From Agromyces sp. 3263 (lineage in GTDB: Bacteria > Actinomycetota > Actinomycetes > Actinomycetales > Microbacteriaceae): a DNA stretch of 64,000 nucleotides. Location of the stretch: NCBI RefSeq assembly GCF_031456545.1, contig NZ_JAVDUV010000001.1, forward strand, positions 2,728,001-2,792,000. Direction: 5' to 3'. Positions within the stretch are counted from its first letter, which is position 1. Every line of letters begins with the position of its first letter. Shown here one piece after another: positions 33,193 through 41,066 of this stretch. The position numbers and the translations under genes were made by a program. Below the pieces are notes generated by a model. That model searched no databases, was not told the origin of the DNA, and saw only the letters and a list, made by a program, of their open reading frames with translations.

Positions 33193-34368
33193 TCAGTCGG
33201 CGCACGACCCCGAGTCCACCGCGTCGTCCAGCAACGGCGCCTGCTCGGCGAGCGGCGACAGCGTCGACACCGGGATGGCGTAGCCCACGTTCTCGACGGA
33301 GTCCGACTTGGCGAACACCACGCCGCCCACGGCGCCGTCACCCGTGAGCACCGGACCGCCCGAGTTGCCGTGGTCGACGTCGGCGGCGACCGTCATGATC
33401 TCGCGCGTCGAGGTGCGGCCGCTTTCCTCGATGGTGATCGGCCCGACGGACATCACGCGGGCCGGGCGCAGTTCGAGCGGACCGCCGAACGGGTAACCCG
33501 CCACGGCGGCGTCGGAGCCGGTGGCGAGGTCGTCGATCGGCAGCGGCGGGGTCAGCAACCCCGACACGGCGATGACGGCGAGGTCGTTCTCCTGGTCGAA
33601 GGCCACCACGCGCCCGGCGAGCGCCGGCTGCCCGGGCGCCTCGACGATCGGCTCGGTGACGCCGGCGACCACATGCGCGTTGGTGACGATCCGGTCGTCG
33701 GCGACGACGAAGCCGCTGCCCGACAGGTTGCTGCCGCACTGGAAGGCCGTGCCGGTGACGCGCACCACCGAGGTCGCCGCGCGTGCGAGCTCGGCGTCAT
33801 CGACGCCGCCCGAGGGCAACTCGGGCGCCTCGGTCGGCGCATCGAGCACCTGCACCAGCCACGGGATGCCCTGGCCGAGCGCCGCGGTGCGGATCTCGGC
33901 GAGCAGCGTGCGGGTCGGCGCGGGGGTGACCTGGTCGAGCGTGGTGAGCACGCGGGAGCCGGCGATGGCCGGCGAGAGCACGGGCACGCCCATCGCGGAC
34001 ACGCCGGAGGCGACGAGCGCGACCACGAAGGCCGCGACGAGGAGGTTGCCGATGGCGCCGAGCACGCGGTCGAGCACTCCGAGCTTCACGGCTTGCGCTC
34101 CACGGCGGAGTGCACGCCCGACCACGGCCCCGAGCCACGCGCCGAGTGACAGGAGCACCAGCGCCGTCCCGATCGCCGCGGGTGCGCGCCATTCCGGTGC
34201 AGGGACCAACCCCGACACCCACGGCATCACGAGGTACGCGGCGAGGCCGCCGAGCACGAGCCCGATGAGGCCGGCGGCGGTGCGCAGGAGGCCCGCGCGG
34301 TACCCGTGCACGGCGGCGGCGATGAAGGCCAGCACGAGCAACACGTCGAGCAGCAGGCTCCAGCCCAT
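33193..34368 (-). CDS. MarP-like membrane serine protease
   Basis: A 391-aa protein with an N-terminal CvpA-like domain of four membrane helices (about residues 5-125) and a periplasm-side trypsin-like domain. The triad is visible as His232 (TNAHVV), Asp262 (ENDLAVI) and Ser336 (GNSGGP). Cys211 and Cys389 fit the disulfide that controls the Mycobacterium tuberculosis protease MarP, which protects against acid and oxidative stress. GGAGG lies 4 nt before the ATG, and long upstream extension of the frame is unsupported. Confidence 0.88.
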   Translation of the reverse strand: MGWSLLLDVLLVLAFIAAAVHGYRAGLLRTAAGLIGLVLGGLAAYLVMPWVSGLVPAPEWRAPAAIGTALVLLSLGAWLGAVVGRALRRGAQAVKLGVLDRVLGAIGNLLVAAFVVALVASGVSAMGVPVLSPAIAGSRVLTTLDQVTPAPTRTLLAEIRTAALGQGIPWLVQVLDAPTEAPELPSGGVDDAELARAATSVVRVTGTAFQCGSNLSGSGFVVADDRIVTNAHVVAGVTEPIVEAPGQPALAGRVVAFDQENDLAVIAVSGLLTPPLPIDDLATGSDAAVAGYPFGGPLELRPARVMSVGPITIEESGRTSTREIMTVAADVDHGNSGGPVLTGDGAVGGVVFAKSDSVENVGYAIPVSTLSPLAEQAPLLDDAVDSGSCAD

Positions 34369-34479
34369 GGTGCCTCCGTTCCGTCGCGTCGGGTCGCACG
34401 TCCGTGGAGGACCAGCTTGCGCCATCCCGCTCGGAGACACCTGCAAGCGCGCGGGCACGGCCTGCGGCCCGACGCGCGA

Positions 34480-34513
34480 GAACGGCTCCGACGCCGGATC
34501 GTCGGAGCCGTTC
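34480..34513 (-). terminator. Terminator of the fasciclin lipoprotein gene
   Basis: GAACGGCTCCGACG (34480-34493) pairs perfectly with CGTCGGAGCCGTTC (34500-34513) across a 6-nt loop, 13 nt beyond the stop at 34526. Confidence 0.75.
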
Positions 34514-34525
34514 GCACGGTGGGTG

Positions 34526-35191
34526 CTACATGGGGGGCATGAGCACCGTGTCGATGAGGTACACGGTCGCGTTCGCCGTGTGCACGCCACCGCAGATCAC
34601 CTTGGCGTCGTTGACCATGAGGTCGTCACCCGAGCCGGTCACCTCGACGGTGCCGCCCTGCACGGTGGTCTGGGTGCCGACCACCTCATCGGGCGACAGC
34701 TGGCCGGGCACCACGTGGTACGTGAGGATGCTCGTGAGCGTCGCGGAATCCGTCTTCAGCGCCTCGATCGTCGCCGGGTCGATCTTCGCGAACGCGTCGT
34801 CGACCGGAGCGAACACGGTGAACTCGTCGCCGTTGAGCGTGTCGACGAGGTTCACGTCGGGGTTCAGCTGCCCCGAGACGGCCGCGGTCAGCGTCGTGAG
34901 GATCGGGTTGTTGGAGGCCGCAACGGCCACGGGGTCGGTCGACATGCCCTCGACCGATCCGGCGCCGTCGGGCACCTGCTCGGCGTAGGCGGCGCAGCCG
35001 GCGCCGACGAGGTCGGCCGCCGGGTCCATCTCCATGGCCTCCTCGGTCGGCTCAGCCGACTCGGACGTCATGGGCTCTTCGCTCTCGGTGGTCGTTGCGT
35101 TCGCGCTGCAGCCGGCGAGCCCGAGGGTCGCGAGTGCGACGATCGAGAGGGCGGCGATGGCGGTGCGAGTGCTGCGTGACGAGGATCGCAT
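34526..35191 (-). CDS. Fasciclin (FAS1) domain lipoprotein, MPT83-like
   Basis: A 221-aa surface lipoprotein. A signal peptide ends in LAGC, followed by a Ser/Thr/Glu-rich linker and one FAS1 domain (about residues 85-220) with [13 protein letters not shown] and [15 protein letters not shown]. The best match by architecture is MPT70/MPT83 of M. tuberculosis, which are SigK-regulated. Here too the gene is divergent from sigK-rskA. The start has AAGGAG 7 nt upstream. A candidate SigK-type promoter lies at 35241-35267. Confidence 0.88.
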   Translation of the reverse strand: MRSSSRSTRTAIAALSIVALATLGLAGCSANATTTESEEPMTSESAEPTEEAMEMDPAADLVGAGCAAYAEQVPDGAGSVEGMSTDPVAVAASNNPILTTLTAAVSGQLNPDVNLVDTLNGDEFTVFAPVDDAFAKIDPATIEALKTDSATLTSILTYHVVPGQLSPDEVVGTQTTVQGGTVEVTGSGDDLMVNDAKVICGGVHTANATVYLIDTVLMPPM

Positions 35192-35240
35192 CGGTGTACT
35201 CCTTCGTGGAAGTCGGCCTCGTTCGGGGCCGATGCGAGGG

Positions 35241-35267
35241 GTTCGGCGTGGGCTCGGGAACGGATTG
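35241..35267 (-). promoter_or_regulatory. Candidate SigK-type promoter of the fasciclin gene
   Basis: On the minus strand CAATCC (35262-35267) is followed after 15 nt by CCGAAC (35241-35246), close to the mycobacterial SigK consensus (CCATCC, about 16 nt, CCGAAT as recalled). It lies about 50 nt before the start codon. Confidence 0.4.
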
Positions 35268-35489
35268 GACCGATCGCGAATCGGCGCGTCCCGGCATCCG
35301 GCCACCGATCGTGGCGGCGTCCGACCAATCGGTTCTGCCTTCGGCTGCGAATCACCGACGACCCGAGAGAGCAGGATCCCCCGTGACCACCCCAGCCCCC
35401 GCCGAGGAATGAGCCGTGCACTCGCCTATCCTCCGGCGCGCGCCGCAACCGGTGCCGCGCCGCAGCAGCGATCTGTCATGCTTGACGCA

Positions 35490-36068
35490 ATGGCAGACGA
35501 CGGTGATCGCACGTCGGCGTCGCGCCCGACCATCGACGAGTTGCTCGCGTCCGTCGGGCGCGGTGACCGCGTCGCGTTCAGTGCGCTCTACGACGCGACG
35601 GCCCCGCGCCTGTTCGGCCTCATCCGCCGCCTGGTCGTCGATCCCGCGCAGGCCGAGGAGGTGACGCAGGACGTGTACCTCGAGATCTGGCAGTCCGCCG
35701 CCCGCTTCGATGCCCACAAGGGCAACGCGCTCTCGTGGATGTTCACCATGGCGCATCGCCGGGCCGTCGACCGCATCCGCTCCGCCCAGGCGTCTCGCGA
35801 TCGCGACCTTCGCATCGGCGTGCGCGATCTCGACGTTCCCGTCGACACGGTGGCCGAGGCCGCCGAGACGAGCGTCGAGCACGAGCGGGTGCAGGGCGCG
35901 CTCGGCGAGCTGAGCGACCTGCAGCGCGAGTGCGTGCGGCTCGCCTACTACGGCGGCCTCACCCAGAGCGAGATCGCCGAACGACTCCAGGTGCCCCTCG
36001 GCACCGTCAAGACCCGGTTGCGAGACGGCATGATCCGGCTCCGCACGGCATTGGGGGTGACGACATGA
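35490..36068 (+). CDS. sigK: ECF RNA polymerase sigma factor SigK
   Basis: A 192-aa ECF sigma factor. Region 2 has VTQDVYLEIWQSAARFDAHK and WMFTMAHRRAVDRIR; region 4 has LSDLQRECVRLAYYGGLTQS and LQVPLGTVKTRLRDGMIRLR. The TMAHRRAVDR block and the downstream anti-sigma factor identify the SigK group. The ATG at 35490 is chosen because CATGCT lies 7 nt upstream; an ATG at 35478 is also possible. Coupled to rskA by an ATGA overlap. Confidence 0.88.
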   Translation: MADDGDRTSASRPTIDELLASVGRGDRVAFSALYDATAPRLFGLIRRLVVDPAQAEEVTQDVYLEIWQSAARFDAHKGNALSWMFTMAHRRAVDRIRSAQASRDRDLRIGVRDLDVPVDTVAEAAETSVEHERVQGALGELSDLQRECVRLAYYGGLTQSEIAERLQVPLGTVKTRLRDGMIRLRTALGVTT

Positions 36069-36961
36069 GCGACGACCAGGAGCGACCCGACGACGGCTCG
36101 GATCGCCGGCCCGCCTCCGTCGAGGCGTACCGGGGGCTCGCGGCGGCCTATGCGCTCGACGCGCTCGACCCCGACGAGCGCGTCGCGTTCGAGCGCGTGC
36201 TCGCCGACTCCGCCGAACTGCGCGAGGAGGTCGACGCCTACGCGCGATCGGCGTCGCATCTCGCCGAGCAGACCGAAGCGGTGACGCCGCCGCCGTCGCT
36301 GAAGGCCGGCCTCATGGCCGCGCTGGATCGCACGCCGCAGCAGTCGCCCGGGCAGCCGAGGGCGCACGTCGCCTCCGCTCCCGTCACGGCTGCCGCGTCG
36401 GTCCCGGATGCCGCGCCGGTTCCGGATGCCGCAGCCGTCGATGCTTCGACGCCCGCGCCGGCAGCCCCGCCCTCCGTCGCGGGCCCGGTCGAGTCCGCCG
36501 CGCACCGCCGCTGGTTCCAGCGGCCCGTCGCGCTCATCGCCTCGGCCGCCGCGGCCGTCGTGCTCATCACCGGCATCGTGCTCGGCGTCGGATGGTCGGG
36601 CCCGAACGGCTGGGGCGCCCAGCGCGAGATGGCCGCCATCGCTTCAGCGCCCGACGCCCAGTCGCAGACCCACGAGGTTCCGGGCGGCGGCGAGATCACG
36701 CTCGTGACCTCGGCCGCGAAGGGCCGGTCGGGCGTCGTCGTCGATGGACTGCCGCCACTCGAGGCCGGCCAGACCTACGAGCTCTGGTACATCGACGACT
36801 CGGGCGCCGCGGCCGCCGGCACGTTCGACGCGAACGGCGGCGAGACGTGGCGCGTGCTCGACGGTTCCTTCAGCCCGGGTGTCGCCGTGGGGGTCACGGT
36901 CGAGCCCGAGGGCGGCTCAGCGCAACCCACCACCGATCCGATCGTCGTCATCGCCACGTAG
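36065..36961 (+). CDS. rskA: Anti-sigma-K factor RskA
   Basis: A 298-aa membrane protein that would sequester SigK. The cytoplasmic N-terminus (about residues 18-100: YRGLAAAYALDALDPDERVAFE) is the RskA domain without zinc ligands. An Ala/Pro-rich linker leads to one membrane helix (about residues 157-178), and the outer domain includes ELWYIDDSGA and SFSPGVAVGVTVEPEGGSAQPT, typical of RskA. Release by regulated proteolysis is known for mycobacterial RskA. Confidence 0.9.
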   Translation: MSDDQERPDDGSDRRPASVEAYRGLAAAYALDALDPDERVAFERVLADSAELREEVDAYARSASHLAEQTEAVTPPPSLKAGLMAALDRTPQQSPGQPRAHVASAPVTAAASVPDAAPVPDAAAVDASTPAPAAPPSVAGPVESAAHRRWFQRPVALIASAAAAVVLITGIVLGVGWSGPNGWGAQREMAAIASAPDAQSQTHEVPGGGEITLVTSAAKGRSGVVVDGLPPLEAGQTYELWYIDDSGAAAAGTFDANGGETWRVLDGSFSPGVAVGVTVEPEGGSAQPTTDPIVVIAT

Positions 36962-37063
36962 TCGGGTCCCCACAACCGACGCGGCCGCGCGCCGGTCCTC
37001 GGTTATGGTCTGAGGTGCCCGTCGACACCACGCCGGGCCACAGCACACGACGAGGAGTGATGG

Positions 37064-38104
37064 ATGCGCGTCGGCATGTTCCTGAGCTACGCAGGCGGAT
37101 TCCGCGAGGTCGCCGACGAGGTCGCCGAGCTCGAGCGGGCGGGCGTCGACCTCGTCGCCGTGCCGGAGGCCTACTCGTTCGACGCGGTGAGCCAGCTCGG
37201 CTTCCTCGCGGCGCGCACGTCGACCATCACGCTCGCGTCGGGCATCCTGCAGCTCTACACGCGCACCCCCACGCTCACGGCGATGACGGCGGCGGGCCTG
37301 GACTACGTCTCCGGCGGACGCTTCGAGCTCGGCATCGGGGCATCCGGACCCCAGGTGATCGAGGGATTCCACGGGGTGCGCTACGACGCGCCGCTCGGCC
37401 GCACCCGCGAGATCGTCGACATCTGCCGCATGACCTGGCGGCGCGAGCCGGTGGTGCACGACGGTGCGAAGTACCGCATCCCGCTGCCCGCCGGCGAGGG
37501 CACGGGGCTCGGCAAGCCGCTGAAGCTCATCAACCACCCGGTGCGCGAGCGCATCCCGATCACGATCGCCTCCCTGGGCCCCAAGTCCGTCGAGCAGACG
37601 GCGGAGATCGCCGACGGCTGGCTGCCGATGTTCTTCCACCCCGAACGGGCGGCCGACGTGTGGGGCGACGCGCTGGCGGCCGGCACCGCCAAGCGGTCCG
37701 CCGACCTGGCCCCGCTCGACGTGTTCGCCAGCCCGGCGCTCGCCATCACCGATCATCCCGAGGCGGTGCTGCCGCTCGTGAAGCCGCAGCTGGCGCTCTA
37801 CGTCGGCGGCATGGGTGCCCGCGGCAAGAACTTCTACAACGACCTCATCTCGAGCTACGGCTTCGAGGCGGAGGCGGCGCGCATCCAGGACCTCTACCTC
37901 GAGGGCCGTCGTGACGAGGCCATCGCGGCGGTGCCCGATGAGCTCGTGCGCGCGGTGTCGCTCATCGGTCCGGCTTCGTACGTCGCCGAACGGGTCGAGG
38001 CGTTCCGTGCCGCGGGCGTCACCACGCTGTCGGTCACCCCGCTGGCTCGCGACTCGGCCGAGCGCGTCGCACTGATGTCGGGGTTCCGGGCGCTCGTCGG
38101 CTGA
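37064..38104 (+). CDS. LLM-class F420-dependent oxidoreductase
   Basis: A 346-aa luciferase-like monooxygenase-fold protein of the coenzyme F420 group. VGMFLSYAGGFREVADEVAE, LASGILQLYTRTP, GRFELGIGASGPQVIEGFHG and TIASLGPKSVEQTAEIADGWLP are diagnostic. GAGGAG lies just before the ATG. It stands alone; substrate unknown. Confidence 0.9.
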   Translation: MRVGMFLSYAGGFREVADEVAELERAGVDLVAVPEAYSFDAVSQLGFLAARTSTITLASGILQLYTRTPTLTAMTAAGLDYVSGGRFELGIGASGPQVIEGFHGVRYDAPLGRTREIVDICRMTWRREPVVHDGAKYRIPLPAGEGTGLGKPLKLINHPVRERIPITIASLGPKSVEQTAEIADGWLPMFFHPERAADVWGDALAAGTAKRSADLAPLDVFASPALAITDHPEAVLPLVKPQLALYVGGMGARGKNFYNDLISSYGFEAEAARIQDLYLEGRRDEAIAAVPDELVRAVSLIGPASYVAERVEAFRAAGVTTLSVTPLARDSAERVALMSGFRALVG

Positions 38105-38284
38105 CCTGCGCTCGGGCACATCGCTTCGACGGTTTCGACTGCGGGGGTCCACAACCGCTCCCGGATTCCCGCATTCCGCGCACGGTCGATCGGCGGATGC
38201 CCCTTCCGGCCGCGAGCTTGCGGGGCTACCGTGTTGTCACCCGCTCGACGCCGTGCGGGAAGGGGAACCTGGGGAGGAGCTGCC

Positions 38285-38314
38285 GTGACGGGGATGTCCG
38301 AGTCCTCCGCGTGA
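38285..38314 (+). CDS. Possible short leader peptide ORF in an otherwise empty gap
   Basis: In the 273-bp gap after the LLM gene, GGAGG (38273-38277) is followed 7 nt later by a nine-codon ORF (GTG at 38285, TGA at 38312). GAGTCC (38300-38305) and GGACTC (38318-38323) can pair around its stop. No downstream gene on this strand is close, so a role is doubtful. Confidence 0.2.
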   Translation: MTGMSESSA

Positions 38315-38377
38315 CCCGGACTCCCGTCGGGCGGTGCCCATGGCGACGGGTCGCTGACGGCAAGGCGGGTCGGCTCG

Positions 38378-38635
38378 TCAGTCGGGGTCCGAGGTGAGTT
38401 CGAGCCGAGCGGTGATCGCCGTCACTGCGGCATCCATCGTCGCGTACCGGTAGACCACTCCCGGGCGAGGACGCATCCACAGCATCTCGTACCCGTCGTC
38501 GATGGTCTGGAGGTAGCCGACCACGCGCCTGAGGTCGCCGTCGGCGTAGCGATCGTTGCACACACGCCACGTCGTCGGACTCAGCGGCATGAGCTCCACG
38601 CGGGAGCGGGCCTGCGTTTCCTGTCGCGCGAGCAT
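38378..38635 (-). CDS. Small conserved Microbacteriaceae protein of unknown function
   Basis: About 85 aa. The core LMPLSPTTWRVCNDRYADGD followed by RRVVGYLQTIDDGYEMLWMRP resembles short conserved proteins I recall from Microbacteriaceae; function unknown. The start is uncertain: ATG at 38635 is used here, and ATG at 38590 with GGAG close upstream is an alternative. The frame continues upstream into the tRNA gene, which is not coding. Confidence 0.6.
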   Translation of the reverse strand: MLARQETQARSRVELMPLSPTTWRVCNDRYADGDLRRVVGYLQTIDDGYEMLWMRPRPGVVYRYATMDAAVTAITARLELTSDPD

Positions 38636-38839
38636 CTCGCACCATTCCCCATCGAATTGCGTTCGTTCATGGCGGACCGGCACCGGCCGACGCGTCCTGG
38701 GATGCGCGTGGTCGATTGCGCTGCGCCGGTCGGCCCGGCCCGCCTGTCCGGGTCTTGCGACCCGTGACATCAGTTCTACGCGGGGCTGCGGGGCGTCGAT
38801 AGGCCCTTGACATGCCTCAGGCGAGATGCAATATGGCGG

Positions 38840-39169
38840 TGCCCCCACAGGGACTCGAACCCTGGACCCACGGATTAACCTGCTGCACTGGGTTTCCCCA
38901 GCCACCGCCGTGGCGGCTTGCAGTCTGGACTATATCTTCACCTTCGACCGGATCGTTCAGGTGCGCCGCGTGTAGTCTCTGAGGTTCCCTTGCGGTTACC
39001 TGCTGATTACCCAATCCGGTCCGATTGTCACTGCCTCGCGCGAACGAGGCGAGTACGGCCGGCTCTCAGGGCGTTCCAGCATATAGCGGCGGTCATCCAG
39101 CGCATTTCGGCGCTGGCGCTCCATTGTTGTGTTGAAGTCCGTTGCTCTAACCAACTGAGCTATAGGGGC
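38840..39169 (-). tRNA. tRNA-Lys(UUU) interrupted by a group I intron
   Basis: The 5' exon (39169-39135) begins GCCCCTATAGCTCAG and ends ACGGACTT; the 3' exon (38878-38840) begins TTAATCCGT and ends TGGGGGC plus discriminator A. Joined, they make a 74-nt class I tRNA. The acceptor GCCCCTA pairs with TGGGGGC, the D stem is GCTC/GAGC, the anticodon stem ACGGA/TCCGT, the loop CTTTTAA (anticodon UUU), and the T stem CAGGG/CCCTG. CCA is not encoded. The intron falls after position 34, as in cyanobacterial tRNA-Leu(UAA). Confidence 0.88.
38879..39134 (-). ncRNA. Self-splicing group I intron in the tRNA anticodon loop
   Basis: About 256 nt, no ORF. The R element CAGAGACTACACG (minus strand, near 38980-38968) and S element AAGATATAGTCC (near 38938-38927) are hallmark group I core sequences and pair as P7 (GACTA/TAGTC). 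P8 is CACCT/AGGTG between them. AGGT-AACC-GCAA-GG-GA-ACCT forms P6 with a GNRA loop. CCAGCGC/GCGCTGG near the 5' end forms P2. A 3' CTGGG-GAAA-CCCAG hairpin is P9-like. GAG after the 5' splice site can pair with exon CTT through the conserved G.U. The last base is G. Confidence 0.87.
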
Positions 39170-39235
39170 ATCGACCACCCTAACAGGAGCCGCATGCCGG
39201 TCCCTCGTCCAGCCGGGGCGAGTAGCCTTGCCGTA

Positions 39236-39874
39236 ATGGCTTCCGACTTCCATCGACCCACTCGCTTTCCGAACGGCATGTTCGAGGGTTACCTCGGCGC
39301 CGAGGATCCGGCTCACGTGAGCCGGGTCGCCCACGACACCGCGGCCGCGATCCTGTCCCGGGTGCGTGCCGATCCCGACCCGACGGTCGTCGAGCGACTC
39401 GTCACCTACACCGACGAGCACGGCATCGACGCGATCGCCGAGCTCTGGTCCCACGCGTCGGCGAAGAGCCTGCCGGGGGCGCTCTGGCGGGTCTACCTGC
39501 TGCGCACCCTGATCCGACAGGACCCGCTGGGCATCAGCCTGGCCTTCCAGCGCGGCACGGAGGTCTCGCACACGATCGACCAGGTCGTCGCGGGCGCACC
39601 GGTGCCGGCCGGTCCCGACGAGGTGCGCGAGCTCGCCGACCGCATCCTGCACGGGCTCTTCGCCGGCGACTTCGCGGTGGCGCTCGACCGTGCCGCCGCC
39701 TTCTCGCGGGTCGTCGCGGCGGGCTTCACGAGCCTCGCCGACGATGCGGATGCCGCGGACGCGGTGCACCCCGATCGCCCCGGCGAGCTGACCCAGCGGG
39801 CGCTGCGCCTCACCCAGCTGGCCGACGAGCTCTCCTCGTGCGCCCGGCTCTGGCGTCGCGACGCCCTGGACTGA
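39236..39874 (+). CDS. Conserved actinobacterial protein of unknown function
   Basis: A 212-aa soluble, mainly helical protein. The N-terminal DFHRPTRFPNGMFEGYLGAE and WRVYLLRTLIRQDP resemble a family conserved in actinobacteria that is sometimes mislabelled as an RNA polymerase subunit; I see no polymerase motif. TAGCCT at 39223-39228 lies 7 nt before the ATG (leaderless). It is divergent from the tRNA gene. Confidence 0.75.
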   Translation: MASDFHRPTRFPNGMFEGYLGAEDPAHVSRVAHDTAAAILSRVRADPDPTVVERLVTYTDEHGIDAIAELWSHASAKSLPGALWRVYLLRTLIRQDPLGISLAFQRGTEVSHTIDQVVAGAPVPAGPDEVRELADRILHGLFAGDFAVALDRAAAFSRVVAAGFTSLADDADAADAVHPDRPGELTQRALRLTQLADELSSCARLWRRDALD

Positions 39875-39879
39875 GTCGG

Positions 39880-39930
39880 CGGGTGCCCTGCGGGCCCCGG
39901 GTGCCCCAGGCTGCCCCGGGTGCCCCGGAG
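39880..39930. repeat. Degenerate GGGTGCCCC tandem repeat
   Basis: GGGTGCCC recurs three times at about 18-19 nt spacing directly after the stop of the preceding gene. It can form several alternative hairpins and may act as its terminator. Confidence 0.5.
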
Positions 39931-39998
39931 CGAAGCGGATGCCGCGACGGCCCCGCTCCCGGGAATGAACCACCCCCCGACCTCGTTTACACTTGATG

Positions 39999-40078
39999 TG
40001 CCGGGCCGCAGTAACCCCGGGCTCCAATATTCGCCGCTCCGAGCGGCCTCGCGCCGAGAGGCGTTCTGCGGCCCGGCA
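39999..40078 (+). ncRNA. Candidate structured small RNA
   Basis: TGCCGGGCCGCAG (39999-40011) pairs perfectly with CTGCGGCCCGGCA (40066-40078). Inside are at least two more hairpins: GCCGC/GCGGC (40033-40047) and CTC/GAG (40048-40060). TACACT at 39988-39993 is positioned to start transcription at the first base of the outer stem, and TTT follows the last. No reading frame fits. I do not recognise the family. Confidence 0.5.
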
Positions 40079-40150
40079 TTTCCATGCCCCGGCGCGGACG
40101 ACGCCCGGTCGTCGACCCTGCCGGTCGGCTCGTCCGCGTAGCATCGGAGC

Positions 40151-41038
40151 ATGCCCGACACGCTCACCCTGCTCATCGAACCGCTGCCCGCCGACGCCCC
40201 CGCGACCGATCTCGACGGCACGTTCCGCGAGGTCGATGCGTCGGCTCCCGCGCTCCGCGTGGGCGAGCTCTCGACGCAGCGCGGCGACGGCATCTTCGAG
40301 ACCATCGGCGTGGTCGACGGCCACCCGCAGGAGGCGCGGCCGCACCTCGAGCGGCTGCGCAACTCAGCGCGCATCTGCGAGCTGCCCGAGCCGAACCTCC
40401 CGCAGTGGGAGGCGGCCATCGCGCGGGCCGTCGCGGGCCTGCCGGTGACGGGCGAGTTCGCGCTCAAGCTCGTGCTGAGCCGTGGCGTCGAGCACGGGCC
40501 TGCGCCCACCGCGTGGTTGCACGTGGCGCCCGCGGCCGACTTCAGCGCGGTGCGCGAGCGCGGCATCCGCGTCGTCACGCTCGATCGCGGCTACGACCGC
40601 GGCACCGCGGAACGCGCACCCTGGCTGCTCCTCGGGGCGAAGACGCTGAGCTACGCCGTCAACATGGCGGCGCTCCGCGAGGCGCGCCGCCGTGGCGCGG
40701 ACGACACGATCTTCGTCACGAGCGACGGCTACGTCATGGAGGGCCCGACCTCGAGCGTCATCCTCCGGCACGGCGAGGTCTGGTCCACCCCCGCGCCCTC
40801 GGGCGCGATCCTGCACGGCACGACCCAGCTGAGCCTCTTCGAGCACCTCGAGGCATCCGGTCGGCGCACCGAGTACCGCGACATCCCCGTCGACGAGCTC
40901 AGGTCGGCGGATGCCGCGTGGCTCGTGTCGAGCGTGCGACTGGCTGCGGGCATCACCGAGCTCGACGGCCGGCCGATGCCCTATGACGTGGAGGAGACGC
41001 GCGACCTCAACGCGTACCTGCTGAGCCCGCGCGACTGA
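40151..41038 (+). CDS. Class IV aminotransferase, probable aminodeoxychorismate lyase PabC
   Basis: A 295-aa PLP fold-type IV enzyme. The PLP lysine is in LLLGAKTLSYAVNMAALREA, and YVMEGPTSSVILRHGEVWSTP is the glutamate-containing cofactor segment. Aminodeoxychorismate lyase makes p-aminobenzoate for folate; branched-chain or D-amino acid transaminases have similar sequences, so the call is probable. TAGCAT (40139-40144) lies 6 nt before the ATG. It is convergent with pstB. Confidence 0.8.
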   Translation: MPDTLTLLIEPLPADAPATDLDGTFREVDASAPALRVGELSTQRGDGIFETIGVVDGHPQEARPHLERLRNSARICELPEPNLPQWEAAIARAVAGLPVTGEFALKLVLSRGVEHGPAPTAWLHVAPAADFSAVRERGIRVVTLDRGYDRGTAERAPWLLLGAKTLSYAVNMAALREARRRGADDTIFVTSDGYVMEGPTSSVILRHGEVWSTPAPSGAILHGTTQLSLFEHLEASGRRTEYRDIPVDELRSADAAWLVSSVRLAAGITELDGRPMPYDVEETRDLNAYLLSPRD

Positions 41039-41066
41039 CGGTCGCCGTCGGCGAATCGGACGGTGA

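Noticed and set aside
38197..38397. A 66-codon plus-strand frame before the small conserved gene
   Set aside because: No ribosome site, no hydrophobic or family pattern; the antisense protein at 38378-38635 is more credible.
38636..38905. Upstream extension of the small conserved protein gene into the tRNA exon
   Set aside because: The extended frame includes SRVRVPVGAP, the well-known false translation of a tRNA 3' half.
38918..39235. Upstream extension of the 212-aa protein through the intron
   Set aside because: It would run through the antisense of the tRNA and group I intron; the TAGCCT box 7 nt before 39236 fixes the start.
39880..39930. Short repeats considered as a CRISPR array
   Set aside because: Units are degenerate, 18-19 nt apart, without unique spacers of normal length and without cas genes in the window.
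39999..40078. Interpretation as SRP 4.5S RNA, 6S RNA or tmRNA
   Set aside because: The conserved SRP GGAAG...GAAGCAGCC loop, a tmRNA tag frame and the large 6S bubble are all absent, so it is left as an unassigned candidate.
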